20,228 bases of DNA from contig JBOGSD010000088.1 in the NCBI GenBank assembly GCA_050695215.1, forward strand, positions 1 to 20,228, read 5' to 3'. Positions within the stretch are counted from its first letter, which is position 1; each line of letters opens with the position of its first letter. Position numbers and translations under genes: made by a program. Of the stretch, positions 7,275 to 14,591 are shown in pieces. Under the pieces are notes generated by a model. It saw nothing but the letters and a program-made list of their open reading frames with translations. It ran no database searches and was not told the DNA's origin. This DNA is from JACQGZ01 sp050695215. GTDB lineage: Bacteria > Sysuimicrobiota > Sysuimicrobiia > Sysuimicrobiales > Humicultoraceae.

Positions 7275-7314
7275 GCCTTCGCGGTCGCCCTAACCCGATG
7301 AGCGCGGTGCGCGG
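7261..7314 (+). repeat. 27-bp tandem duplication carrying the start codon of the first pseudopilin
   Basis: The 16-mer ccctaacccgatgagc occurs at 7261-7276 and again at 7288-7303, a period of 27 bp (9 codons). The copies fall at the pilC/pseudopilin junction, so the ATG and its upstream context are duplicated in frame (ATG 7271 and ATG 7298). Flanking bases have begun to diverge. Confidence 0.9.
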
Positions 7315-7696
7315 GGAGGGCGGCTTCACCTTCGTCGAGCTGCTGGCGGTGGTGCTCCTGTTGGGCGTCCTGGTGCTGGTGGCGCTGCCAAACTATTTCG
7401 GGGCGGAGGTCGACGCCCGCCGGGAGGTCGATCGTTCCAACATCCAGGCAATCAACGCCGCCCTGGCACTCTACCGGGTCCGCAACAACCCTGCCGGTTT
7501 CTGTCCCGGCGCCGACGCCTTCGAGGCGTTTCTGAACAACGCGGCGTACTTCCCAGACAGGCCTCCGACCGATCCGTGGACCAACCCGCCCAGCTACCAA
7601 CCGTACATCGACACTTACAGCGCCGCGCTCTGCCGGGTGCAGATGAGTGTCGGCGTGCCTTCGCCGGTTGACCACAGCACGGGTCTGGGGCACTGA
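7271..7696 (+). CDS. GspG/PilA-like pseudopilin 1
   Basis: Structural subunit of the filament. The prepilin signal is GEGG^FTFVELLAVVLLLG: Gly at -1, Phe at +1, Glu at +5, then about 20 hydrophobic residues. The mature part is about 123 aa. A GspG-like TDPWTNPPSYQ stretch lies near the C-terminus, and two cysteines (GFCPG and ALCRV) could form a disulfide. ATG 7271 overlaps the pilC stop, while an equivalent in-frame ATG at 7298 comes from a 27-bp duplication; either gives a workable leader (18 or 9 residues). No Shine-Dalgarno is seen, so coupling to pilC is likely. It is a paralogue of the next gene, with its N-terminal 60 residues nearly identical. Prepilin peptidase must be encoded elsewhere. 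Confidence 0.93.
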   Translation: MSLRGRPNPMSAVRGEGGFTFVELLAVVLLLGVLVLVALPNYFGAEVDARREVDRSNIQAINAALALYRVRNNPAGFCPGADAFEAFLNNAAYFPDRPPTDPWTNPPSYQPYIDTYSAALCRVQMSVGVPSPVDHSTGLGH

Positions 7697-7763
7697 GGAA
7701 CTGGGCATGACACTGTGGTCGGCTTGGCCGGTTGCAGTGATCTATCACCAAGGAGGGACAGCA

Positions 7764-8168
7764 ATGAGGCGTCATCTCTCTAATGAGCGAGGCTTTACGT
7801 TCGTCGAGCTCCTCGCGGTGGTGTTGCTGCTGGGGATCCTGGTCCTGGTGGCGCTGCCCAACTACTTCGGCGCGGAGAGCGACGCCCGGCGCGAAGTGGA
7901 CCGCTCCAACGTCCGCGCCATCAACACCGCGCTGGCGCTCTACCGGTTCCGCAACAACGGCACCTGTCCGACGGCGGGCGCGAACTTCGACGCCTTCCTC
8001 GCGGACACGCTCTACTTCCCAGATGGGGTGCCGGTGGACCCGCGCGACGGCGACGGCACGCCGGACGGCGACGATTACTCGGCGACCTACGACGCGGCCC
8101 TGTGCCGCGTGCAGCTGGTCGGCGGAGTCGGATCGCCGAACCACACCACCGGGGCGAACCACGACTAA
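7764..8168 (+). CDS. GspG/PilA-like pseudopilin 2, likely major subunit
   Basis: The 134-aa prepilin has leader MRRHLSNERG, then FTFVELLAVVLLLGILVLVA, giving a mature protein of about 124 aa. It shares ALPNYFGAE-DARREVDRSN and the two cysteines (GTCPT and ALCRV) with the preceding paralogue. The C-terminal region differs: VDPRDGDGTPDGDD is an Asp/Gly-rich loop resembling the calcium site of GspG pseudopilins. It has by far the best ribosome binding site of the operon (AAGGAGGG, 6-7 nt before ATG 7764) and is set off by a 67-nt gap. A GC hairpin lies downstream. All this fits a highly expressed major subunit. Calcium binding is inferred from the acidic spacing only. Confidence 0.94.
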   Translation: MRRHLSNERGFTFVELLAVVLLLGILVLVALPNYFGAESDARREVDRSNVRAINTALALYRFRNNGTCPTAGANFDAFLADTLYFPDGVPVDPRDGDGTPDGDDYSATYDAALCRVQLVGGVGSPNHTTGANHD

Positions 8169-8190
8169 CCCGTCTCCCTCCTCACAATCC

Positions 8191-8227
8191 GCCCCGGGAG
8201 CGTCCGCCCGGGGCGGACGCATCTTTG
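8191..8227 (+). terminator. two mutually exclusive GC hairpins after the likely major pseudopilin
   Basis: Arms 8200-8208 and 8212-8220 form a near-perfect stem followed by ATCTTT, a weak intrinsic terminator. An alternative 8-bp stem pairs 8191-8198 with 8207-8214 and uses the same central bases, so only one can form at a time. This could lower expression of the minor subunits relative to the major one; regulation by switching is inference. Confidence 0.5.
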
Positions 8228-8664
8228 CGGGACGGCCGGAGGCCGGGTTCTCTTTCGTCGAGGTGATCGTGATCGTGGCGTTGCTGGGCATCCTGCTTGT
8301 CGCCGCGGTCCCGCAGCTCTTCGTCCCCAGCGAACTGGACGTCGAACTCGTCGCACGGCAGGTCGGGACCGACATGGAGCTGGCCCGACGGTTCGCCATC
8401 GCCCGCCGGGCGAACTTCGTCATGACATTTAGTCCGGCGGGGGGCCCCTTTACCTCCTACACCCTGACGACGGGCGGGGTGGCCGAACCCGACTTCCCCA
8501 AGGACCTGCCGCCCGCCGTGACCGTCGCCGGCACCGCCTCCGTCACCTTCCGACCGTCGGGGTCCACGACGGCCGCGGCCACGCTCACGTTCAGCGCCCG
8601 CGGGGAAACGGCGCAGCTTACCGTTCTGGCGGCCACCGCACGGGTGGAGATCAGCGGCCCATGA
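8221..8664 (+). CDS. GspH/FimT-like minor pseudopilin, no canonical start codon
   Basis: Minor pseudopilin. The signal EAG^FSFVEVIVIVALLGILLVAAVPQLF has Gly -1, Glu +5 and a hydrophobic helix; the following DVELVARQVGTDMELARRFAIARR helix is typical of GspH/FimT, with a beta-rich C-terminus. In this frame there is no ATG, GTG or TTG between the preceding stop (8168) and the signal helix. The first possible start is ATC at 8221, which gives a suitable 9-residue leader (IFAGRPEAG, initiator read as Met). Otherwise the start has been lost by mutation or sequence error, or ribosomes shift frame from the upstream gene. The ATC directly follows a hairpin. The stop overlaps the next gene as ATGA. The 147-aa length is plausible. 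Confidence 0.82.
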   Translation: MFAGRPEAGFSFVEVIVIVALLGILLVAAVPQLFVPSELDVELVARQVGTDMELARRFAIARRANFVMTFSPAGGPFTSYTLTTGGVAEPDFPKDLPPAVTVAGTASVTFRPSGSTTAAATLTFSARGETAQLTVLAATARVEISGP

Positions 8665-9071
8665 GGCGGGAGGACGGGGTCAGCCTCATCGAGGTGCTGG
8701 TGGCCGTCACGCTGATCGGTCTGGCACTCATCCCGCTGATGCAGCTCTATCCTCCGGCGCTGGACGCGGATCGGGAAGCGGAGACGGGCATGCGGCTGGG
8801 GACGGTCGCCGGGCGCAAGATGGAAGATCTCATCCGGCTGCTGCGCAACGACGTCACCTCCGTCGTCTCCGGGAGCGAGTCCTGTGCCGGTGACCTTCCC
8901 ACCTGCTGGCTGGAGTGGACGGTCACCACCGAGGCGAGCAGCGCCACGACGGGGGTCGGGGTCCTGGTCCCCGTCAACGTCATCGCCTGCCTGGACCGCA
9001 ACGCCGACCTGACCTGCGGCGCCGCTGAGCAGCAGGCGCGAACCGATGCAAAGGTCACGTCTCGCCCCTAG
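8661..9071 (+). CDS. GspI/PilV-like minor pseudopilin
   Basis: A 136-aa prepilin-like protein beginning MRREDG^VSLIEVLVAVTLI, with Gly -1 and Glu +5, then the LIPLMQLYP segment and a short beta-rich C-terminus with four cysteines (SCAGDLPTC, IACLD, LTCG). The short leader and VSLIEVLVA motif are characteristic of GspI/PilV. The ATG overlaps the previous stop (ATGA) and the gene runs 26 nt into the next, so translation should be coupled throughout. In other systems GspI pairs with GspJ and GspK to form the filament tip; the same trio follows in order here. Confidence 0.88.
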   Translation: MRREDGVSLIEVLVAVTLIGLALIPLMQLYPPALDADREAETGMRLGTVAGRKMEDLIRLLRNDVTSVVSGSESCAGDLPTCWLEWTVTTEASSATTGVGVLVPVNVIACLDRNADLTCGAAEQQARTDAKVTSRP

Positions 9072-10530
9072 CCCGCCGTCGGCAGCGCGGGGACTATCCT
9101 TCGTCGAAGTCCTCGTGGTCCTGCTGCTGCTTTCTATGGTCGTCGCCGCCATGCTGCCGTTGCTGGCCTCGGCGGAAGACTCCTACCAGGAACTGCGGCG
9201 GCGCCAGGCGATGGTCCAAAACGCCCGTGTGGCCACGGACAAGATGCTGCGCGAGCTGCGCGCCGCGGAGTCGCTGCGTGTGGTCCAGAACGGGCTGCTC
9301 CGCTTCACTCTGTCCTATGGAGACGGCACCGGGGCGAGACCGACGGTGGAGTACGTCCTCGATGCGAACGGCATGCTGCTCACCCGCTGGCAGGCCAACT
9401 GGGACTACCGGCGGCGGATCACCGTGCGGGCCCAGGACGCGGTGCCCCTGGGCTACGCGGTCGCCCTCACCTTCAACCACGCGGCGCTCGTGACCGCGGG
9501 GAAGAGCTTGGCCAACGGCGATGACGTGCGGGTCTGGTTCAGCGGGACCGAGCTGGACCGCGTCCTCGACCCCACCTCCGGCTGGAACCGCACGAATACC
9601 ATGATCTGGTTCCCCCTGCAGCGCGCCATCGCCGCCGGCGCCTCCGACACCGCGTACTTCCTGTACTACGGCAACCCGACCAGCGGGCCCCCTCCAGCCA
9701 ACGGGGACAATGTCTTCCTCGACTATGAGGACGGCACGACCCTCGACGGCTGGACGCGCCGTGACAGCTGCGCCGGAACCCACAGCACCTCCGCCGACGG
9801 CTTTGTCTTCACCGCCGGAAGCGACGACTGTCATCGCCAGTTGAGCCGGAACATCCCCCATGGGGATGTGGAAATTTTCTGGGGATTCCGCAGCGATCCC
9901 GGCGGCGGGAGCGACGGCCACCAGACCGGGATCAGCGCGCGGCGCAGCGACACCGGCGAAGGGTACGTCGTCACCGTGGCCGATGAGGTCAACACCACGC
10001 TGCGGATCCGCTACTGGACCGTCTGGAGCACGACGGGCGGAGCGATCGCCACGACGCCGGCCTCGGTGACGCCCGGGACCGACTACTACGGACGCTTCTT
10101 TCTGGTGGGGAGCGATCTCCGGGTCAAATACTGGGCGGTCGGCAGCGCCGAGCCGGCCTGGATGCTCGAGGTCTCCGACGCGACGGTAGCGTCCGGCGCG
10201 CACTACGGCCAGGTGGATGGGTATACGACCCCCCAGGACCACCGCCACCGCACGATGATCCTGCGGCGGCGCGTCGCGCTCGAGCCCATCCTCACCCTCG
10301 GGGAAGAGGTTCTGGGATCGCGCGCGGACGCGCTGGTGCGGTTGGCCGGAACCTTTCAGAGCATGGACGTCGCCTGTTTCGATGCGGCCGGGACTGCCAT
10401 CCCCGGCTGCGCGCCCGTGACGGCTGTGCGGGAGATCGAGATCACCCTGATCGTCACCGACGCCTCGGGGCGCCTCCCCCCGATCTCGCCCATCACCGTC
10501 CGCGGTCGCGTCTTCCGCCAGAGCCGATGA
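9046..10530 (+). CDS. GspJ/PilW-like minor pseudopilin with inserted DUF2341 and lectin-like domains
   Basis: This 494-aa protein starts as a minor pseudopilin: leader to ARG^LSFVEVLVVLLLLSMVVAA (Glu +5), then helix and strands to VEYVLDANGMLLTRW (101-115). About 310 residues of extra sequence follow: a DUF2341-type module (about 117-215, WDYRRRITV, ANGDDVRVWFSG, DTAYFLYYGNP) and a ConA-like/LamG-like beta-sandwich region (about 223-412, beginning FLDYEDGTTLDGW). The pseudopilin fold then resumes at LVRLAGTFQSMDVACFDAAG and ends VREIEITLIVTDASG...RGRVFRQSR. Usual GspJ/PilW proteins are about 200-350 aa and lack these modules. A tip-located binding subunit is the likely role (inference). ATG 9046 overlaps the previous gene, with no clear ribosome binding site. 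Domain names are from pattern recognition. Confidence 0.88.
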   Translation: MQRSRLAPSPPSAARGLSFVEVLVVLLLLSMVVAAMLPLLASAEDSYQELRRRQAMVQNARVATDKMLRELRAAESLRVVQNGLLRFTLSYGDGTGARPTVEYVLDANGMLLTRWQANWDYRRRITVRAQDAVPLGYAVALTFNHAALVTAGKSLANGDDVRVWFSGTELDRVLDPTSGWNRTNTMIWFPLQRAIAAGASDTAYFLYYGNPTSGPPPANGDNVFLDYEDGTTLDGWTRRDSCAGTHSTSADGFVFTAGSDDCHRQLSRNIPHGDVEIFWGFRSDPGGGSDGHQTGISARRSDTGEGYVVTVADEVNTTLRIRYWTVWSTTGGAIATTPASVTPGTDYYGRFFLVGSDLRVKYWAVGSAEPAWMLEVSDATVASGAHYGQVDGYTTPQDHRHRTMILRRRVALEPILTLGEEVLGSRADALVRLAGTFQSMDVACFDAAGTAIPGCAPVTAVREIEITLIVTDASGRLPPISPITVRGRVFRQSR

Positions 10531-11075
10531 ACGACGCTCCTGTGACCTCCGCTCGTCGATCGCCGTCCGCCGCCCCCGGCCGTCCGCAAGGCGACGAGCG
10601 CGGGCTGGCCCTGCCCCTGGCGATTCTAGCGGTCCTGATCCTCTCCGGGCTGATCCTCCTGCTGACCCAGCTGACCGCCAACGAGCTGGATATCGACCGC
10701 TACACACGCGGCGACGTCCGGGCGCAATTCCTGGCCCAGGCGGGTATCGAGCATCAGATCTACGTCCTCAAGGGAAACAAGAACGGCGCGGCGCTGGGGA
10801 CGCCGATCAACTTCCCGGCGAGCGGGAATGGCCAGTTCCGCTACTTCACCGCGCTCACCTGCCTGCTCAACTGCAGCACGAACCGGGAGAGCCGGCGCTG
10901 GCGCATCGTCGGCACGGGGCAGGTCCGCCGCCAGAACCCCGGCGGCAGCTTTACGCTCATTCAGAACCGGGGGATCCGTGCGGTGGTGGAAATCGCCTAC
11001 AGCGGGACGGGAGCCGACCTCTATCGCTTTCCCACCGAGGTCACGATCCTGCGCTGGGAAGAGGTGTATCCGTAG
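10527..11075 (+). CDS. GspK/PilX-like minor pseudopilin
   Basis: This 182-aa protein has a 26-residue leader ending DERG^LALPLAILAVLILSGLILLL. It lacks Glu at +5 (Pro there), as is normal for GspK, the tip-capping minor pseudopilin. The following NELDIDRYTRGDVRAQFLAQAGIEHQIY resembles the PilX/GspK N-terminal region with its AQAGIE helix. It is shorter than GspK of diderm type II systems (about 300 aa) and closer to PilX size. It contains a Cys pair (TCLLNC). ATG overlaps the upstream stop (ATGA). It is the last gene of the operon, ending right before the terminator stem. Confidence 0.85.
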   Translation: MNDAPVTSARRSPSAAPGRPQGDERGLALPLAILAVLILSGLILLLTQLTANELDIDRYTRGDVRAQFLAQAGIEHQIYVLKGNKNGAALGTPINFPASGNGQFRYFTALTCLLNCSTNRESRRWRIVGTGQVRRQNPGGSFTLIQNRGIRAVVEIAYSGTGADLYRFPTEVTILRWEEVYP

Positions 11076-11147
11076 AGACACGACGGCCCACCCTTCGAAA
11101 CCGAACTACGGGATCACGGTTTCGTCGGGTGGGCCGTCGTGTCTTTT
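11076..11147. terminator. strong stem-loop terminator between the filament operon and rpoC
   Basis: A perfect 18-bp stem (11076-11093 with 11127-11144) is extended, after a 2x2 internal loop, by 8 more pairs (11096-11103 with 11117-11124) around a 13-nt loop. On the plus strand it is followed by TTTT (11144-11147); it begins immediately after the last pseudopilin stop. On the minus strand it lies a few nt after the rpoC stop (11151-11153) with a preceding A-run, so it probably serves both converging operons. Confidence 0.92.
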
Positions 11148-11150
11148 CGG

Positions 11151-14100
11151 CTACAGCTCCGCCGAGATCTTAATATTCCGGTACCGCGCCATTCCCGTGC
11201 CGGCGGGGATCAGCTTCCCAATGATCACATTCTCCTTCAGCCCGATCAGCGGATCGACCTTCCCCTTGGTGGCGGCGTCGGTCAGCACGCGCGCCGTCTC
11301 CTGGAAGGAGGCCGCGCTGAGGAAGCTGTCCGTGGCCAGCGAGGCCTTGGTGATGCCGAGGAGCGTCGGGCGGGCCTGCGCCGGCTCCTTGCCCGCGGCG
11401 ATCGCATTGGCGTTCTCTTCCTCGAACTCGAACTTGTCCACGAGCTGCCCCTGCAAGAACTCCGTGTCCCCGATCTTCTCGTCGACCTTCACCCGCCGCA
11501 GCATCTGCCGGGCGATGATCTCGATGTGCTTGTCGTTGATGTCCACACCCTGGGAACGATAGACGGACTGGATCTCCTGCACGAGGTACACCTGGAGAGC
11601 CTCCAGCCCCTTGATCCGGAGAATGTCGTGCGGGTTCACCGACCCCTCGCTGAGCTGGTCGCCCGCCTCGACCTTGTCGCCCTCGGCCACGCGCAGGCGC
11701 ACGCCAAACGGGGCCGAGTAGGCTTGCTCGCTGCCGTCGCGGGCGGTGACGGCGATGCGCCGTGCTCCCTTGGCTTCGCCGATCGCCACTTTGCCGGCGG
11801 TTTCGGCGATGATGGCCTGTCCCTTGGGCTTGCGCGCTTCGAACAACTCCTCGACCCGGGGCAGACCCTGGGTGATGTCGAAGCCGGCGACGCCGCCTGT
11901 GTGGAAGGTGCGCATCGTCAGCTGCGTGCCCGGCTCGCCGATGGACTGTGCGGCGATGATGCCCACGGCCTCGCCGATTTCCACCAGCTTCCCGCTGGCC
12001 AGGTTGCGGCCATAGCACTTGGCGCAGACCCCATACCGGCTCTTGCAGGTCAGCACCGAGCGCACGGCCACGCTCTCCACCTTCGCCTGATCGAACCGAT
12101 CCGCCGCCTCCTCATCGATCTCCTGGTCGGCCTCCAACAGAGCCTTGCGGCTGCGCGGGGGGACGACGTCCTCCGCGGTCACCCGGCCGATGATGCGCTC
12201 GCGCAGCGGGACGATCACGTCGTGCCGCTCGGTGATGGCCCCGAGGCGGATGCCTTCCGTCGTGCGGCAGTCCTCGTCGCGCACGATCACGTCCTGCGCC
12301 ACGTCCACCAGCCGGCGGGTGAGATACCCTGATTCGGAGGTGCGGATCGCCGTGTCGGCCAGCCCCTTGCGCTGCCCGTGCGTCGAGATGAAGTACTCCA
12401 GCACGGTGAGCCCCTCGCGGAAGTTGGCCCTGATCGGCAGCTCGATGATCCGGCCGCTGGGGTCGGTCATCAACCCGCGCATCCCGGCCAGCTGGCGGAT
12501 TTGCTGCGTGTTTCCGCGCGCCCCCGACAGCGTCATCATGTACAGGGGATTGAAGAGGTCGAACCCCTCGAGCATGGCGTCCGTGACCTCTTCCGTGGCT
12601 TTCGTCCAGACGTCAATCGCCCGCTGGAGGCGCTCCCCGTCGGTAATCAGGCCGCGGCGGAACTGATTCTCGATGGCATCGATCTGCCGGTCCGCCTCCT
12701 TGAGGATCTTCTCTTTCGCCTCGGGGATGGCGATGTCGGCGATGGCGATCCCCAGGCCGCTCTTGGTGGCGAACCGGAAGCCCAGGTCTTTCAGGGCATC
12801 CAGCAACTGCACCGTCTTCGTCGAGCCGAGCCGGTTGTACGCCTCCGCAACGACCTGGCCCAGGGTCTTGCGGTCGCAGACCTCGTTGATGAAGCGCAGT
12901 TCTTCCGGGATGGCCTCGTTGAAGATCACCCGGCCCACCGTGGTGTCGACCAGTTCCCCATCGCGGGCCAGCCGCACCTTGACCTTGGCGTGCAGGTCCA
13001 CGGCGTCGGTCTCGTAGGCCATCACCGCCTCGTTAGGCGTGGAGAAGATCTTTCCCTCGCCGCGCGCCCCCGTCCGCTCCTGGGTCAGGTAGTAGCAGCC
13101 GAACACGATGTCGCGGGTCGGGCTGGTGATGGCCCGCCCGTAGGCCGGGGAGAGGACGTTGTAGGCGGAGAGCATGAGCAGGCGCGCCTCCGCCTGCGCC
13201 GCCGCCGAGAGGGGCACGTGCACCGCCATCTGGTCGCCGTCGAAGTCCGCATTGTACGCGGTGCACACGAGCGGGTGCACCTGGATGGCCTTGCCCTCGA
13301 TCAGCACCGGCTCGAAGGCCTGAATGCCCAGCCGGTGCAGTGTGGGCGCGCGGTTGAGCAGGATGGGGTGCTCGCGCACGACCTCCTCCAGCACGTCCCA
13401 GACCTCGGGCCGGGAGCGCTCCACCATCCGCTTGGCGGACTTGATGTTCTGGGCCAGCGAGCGGTCCACCAGCTTCTTCATCACGAAGGGCTTGAAGAGC
13501 TCGAGCGCCATCTCCTTGGGCAGGCCGCACTCGTGCAGCTTCAGTTTCGGCCCGACCACGATCACGGAGCGCCCGGAATAGTCGACCCGCTTGCCCAGCA
13601 GGTTCTGGCGGAAGCGTCCTTGCTTGCCCTTGAGCATGTCGGACAGGGACTTGAGCGGGCGGTTGTTGGGGCCGGTGACCGGGCGGCCGCGGCGGCCGTT
13701 GTCGATGAGAGCGTCCACCGCCTCCTGCAGCATGCGCTTCTCGTTGCGCACGATGATCTCCGGCGCACCCAGGTCGAGCAGGCGCTTCAGCCGGTTGTTC
13801 CGGTTGATCACGCGTCGGTAGAGGTCGTTCAGGTCGGAAGTGGCGAAGCGACCGCCGTCCAGCTGCACCATCGGGCGCAGATCGGGCGGGATTACCGGCA
13901 CGACGTCCAGGACCATCCAGACCGGGCGGTTGCCGCTCCTGCGGAACGCCTCGACGACCTCCAGGCGCTTGAGGATCTTCAATCGTTTCTGGCCGCCGGC
14001 GTTGGGCAGATCACCGCGCAGCTGGCGGGAAAGCTTCTCCGGATCGATCTCGGTGAGCAGCTCGCGGATCGCCTCAGCGCCCATGCCTCCCCGGAACGCG

Positions 14101-14591
14101 GTGCCGTACTTCTCCCGCATCTCGCGATACTCGGCCTCGGTGAGCAGCTGCCGCTTGTTCAGCGGGGTCGTCCCGGGGTCGATCACGACGTAGATGGCGA
14201 AGTAGACGACCCGCTCCAGGGCGCGCGGGGACATGTCCAGGAGCAACCCGATGCGGCTGGGGACGCCCTTGAGATACCAGATGTGGCAGACCGGCGCGGC
14301 CAGGGAGATGTGCCCCATCCGCTCCCGCCGCACCTTTGAGCGGGTGACCTCCACGCCGCAGCGGTCGCAGATGATCCCCTTGAAGCGGATGCGCTTGTAC
14401 TTGCCGCAGTGGCACTCCCAGTCCTTGACCGGCCCGAAAATGCGCTCGTCGAAGAGCCCGTCCCGCTCCGGTTTGAGGGTGCGGTAGTTGATCGTCTCGG
14501 GCTTCTTCACCTCGCCGTGCGACCAGAGACGGATCACCTCTGGGGCGGCCAGACCGATCTTGACGGCATCGAAGTTGTTGACGTCTCGCAT
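11151..14591 (-). CDS. rpoC: DNA-directed RNA polymerase subunit beta'
   Basis: Catalytic large subunit of RNA polymerase, 1146 aa. It begins MRDVNNFDAVKIGLAAPEVI and shows the N-terminal zinc site (C60, C62, C75, C78), the switch/rudder region, and the Mg-binding NADFDGD motif at 447-453 (Asp449, 451, 453). Further on are the bridge helix/trigger loop region (GLTVLEYFISTHGQRKGLADTA), the second zinc cluster (EDC... and LTCKSRYGVCAKC) and the C-terminal AIGEPGTQLTMRTFHTGG-type segment (here SIGEPGTQLTM). It lacks the large insertions of Proteobacteria and of several other phyla. ATG 14591 overlaps the ankyrin stop as TAATG, and its GGGAGG site lies inside the ankyrin gene, so the two are translationally coupled. 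An open frame extends upstream to 15071 but overlaps the ankyrin gene. Confidence 0.99.
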   Translation of the reverse strand: MRDVNNFDAVKIGLAAPEVIRLWSHGEVKKPETINYRTLKPERDGLFDERIFGPVKDWECHCGKYKRIRFKGIICDRCGVEVTRSKVRRERMGHISLAAPVCHIWYLKGVPSRIGLLLDMSPRALERVVYFAIYVVIDPGTTPLNKRQLLTEAEYREMREKYGTAFRGGMGAEAIRELLTEIDPEKLSRQLRGDLPNAGGQKRLKILKRLEVVEAFRRSGNRPVWMVLDVVPVIPPDLRPMVQLDGGRFATSDLNDLYRRVINRNNRLKRLLDLGAPEIIVRNEKRMLQEAVDALIDNGRRGRPVTGPNNRPLKSLSDMLKGKQGRFRQNLLGKRVDYSGRSVIVVGPKLKLHECGLPKEMALELFKPFVMKKLVDRSLAQNIKSAKRMVERSRPEVWDVLEEVVREHPILLNRAPTLHRLGIQAFEPVLIEGKAIQVHPLVCTAYNADFDGDQMAVHVPLSAAAQAEARLLMLSAYNVLSPAYGRAITSPTRDIVFGCYYLTQERTGARGEGKIFSTPNEAVMAYETDAVDLHAKVKVRLARDGELVDTTVGRVIFNEAIPEELRFINEVCDRKTLGQVVAEAYNRLGSTKTVQLLDALKDLGFRFATKSGLGIAIADIAIPEAKEKILKEADRQIDAIENQFRRGLITDGERLQRAIDVWTKATEEVTDAMLEGFDLFNPLYMMTLSGARGNTQQIRQLAGMRGLMTDPSGRIIELPIRANFREGLTVLEYFISTHGQRKGLADTAIRTSESGYLTRRLVDVAQDVIVRDEDCRTTEGIRLGAITERHDVIVPLRERIIGRVTAEDVVPPRSRKALLEADQEIDEEAADRFDQAKVESVAVRSVLTCKSRYGVCAKCYGRNLASGKLVEIGEAVGIIAAQSIGEPGTQLTMRTFHTGGVAGFDITQGLPRVEELFEARKPKGQAIIAETAGKVAIGEAKGARRIAVTARDGSEQAYSAPFGVRLRVAEGDKVEAGDQLSEGSVNPHDILRIKGLEALQVYLVQEIQSVYRSQGVDINDKHIEIIARQMLRRVKVDEKIGDTEFLQGQLVDKFEFEEENANAIAAGKEPAQARPTLLGITKASLATDSFLSAASFQETARVLTDAATKGKVDPLIGLKENVIIGKLIPAGTGMARYRNIKISAEL

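Noticed and set aside
7720..7745. Sigma54-like promoter (TTGGC...TTGC) before the second pseudopilin
   Set aside because: The spacing between the GG and GC elements is far too short for a -24/-12 promoter.
12378..14339. Long plus-strand open frame (653 codons) opposite rpoC, and similar frames opposite rpoB (16944-18752)
   Set aside because: These are complements of strongly conserved RNA polymerase sequence; length follows from GC-rich codon bias.
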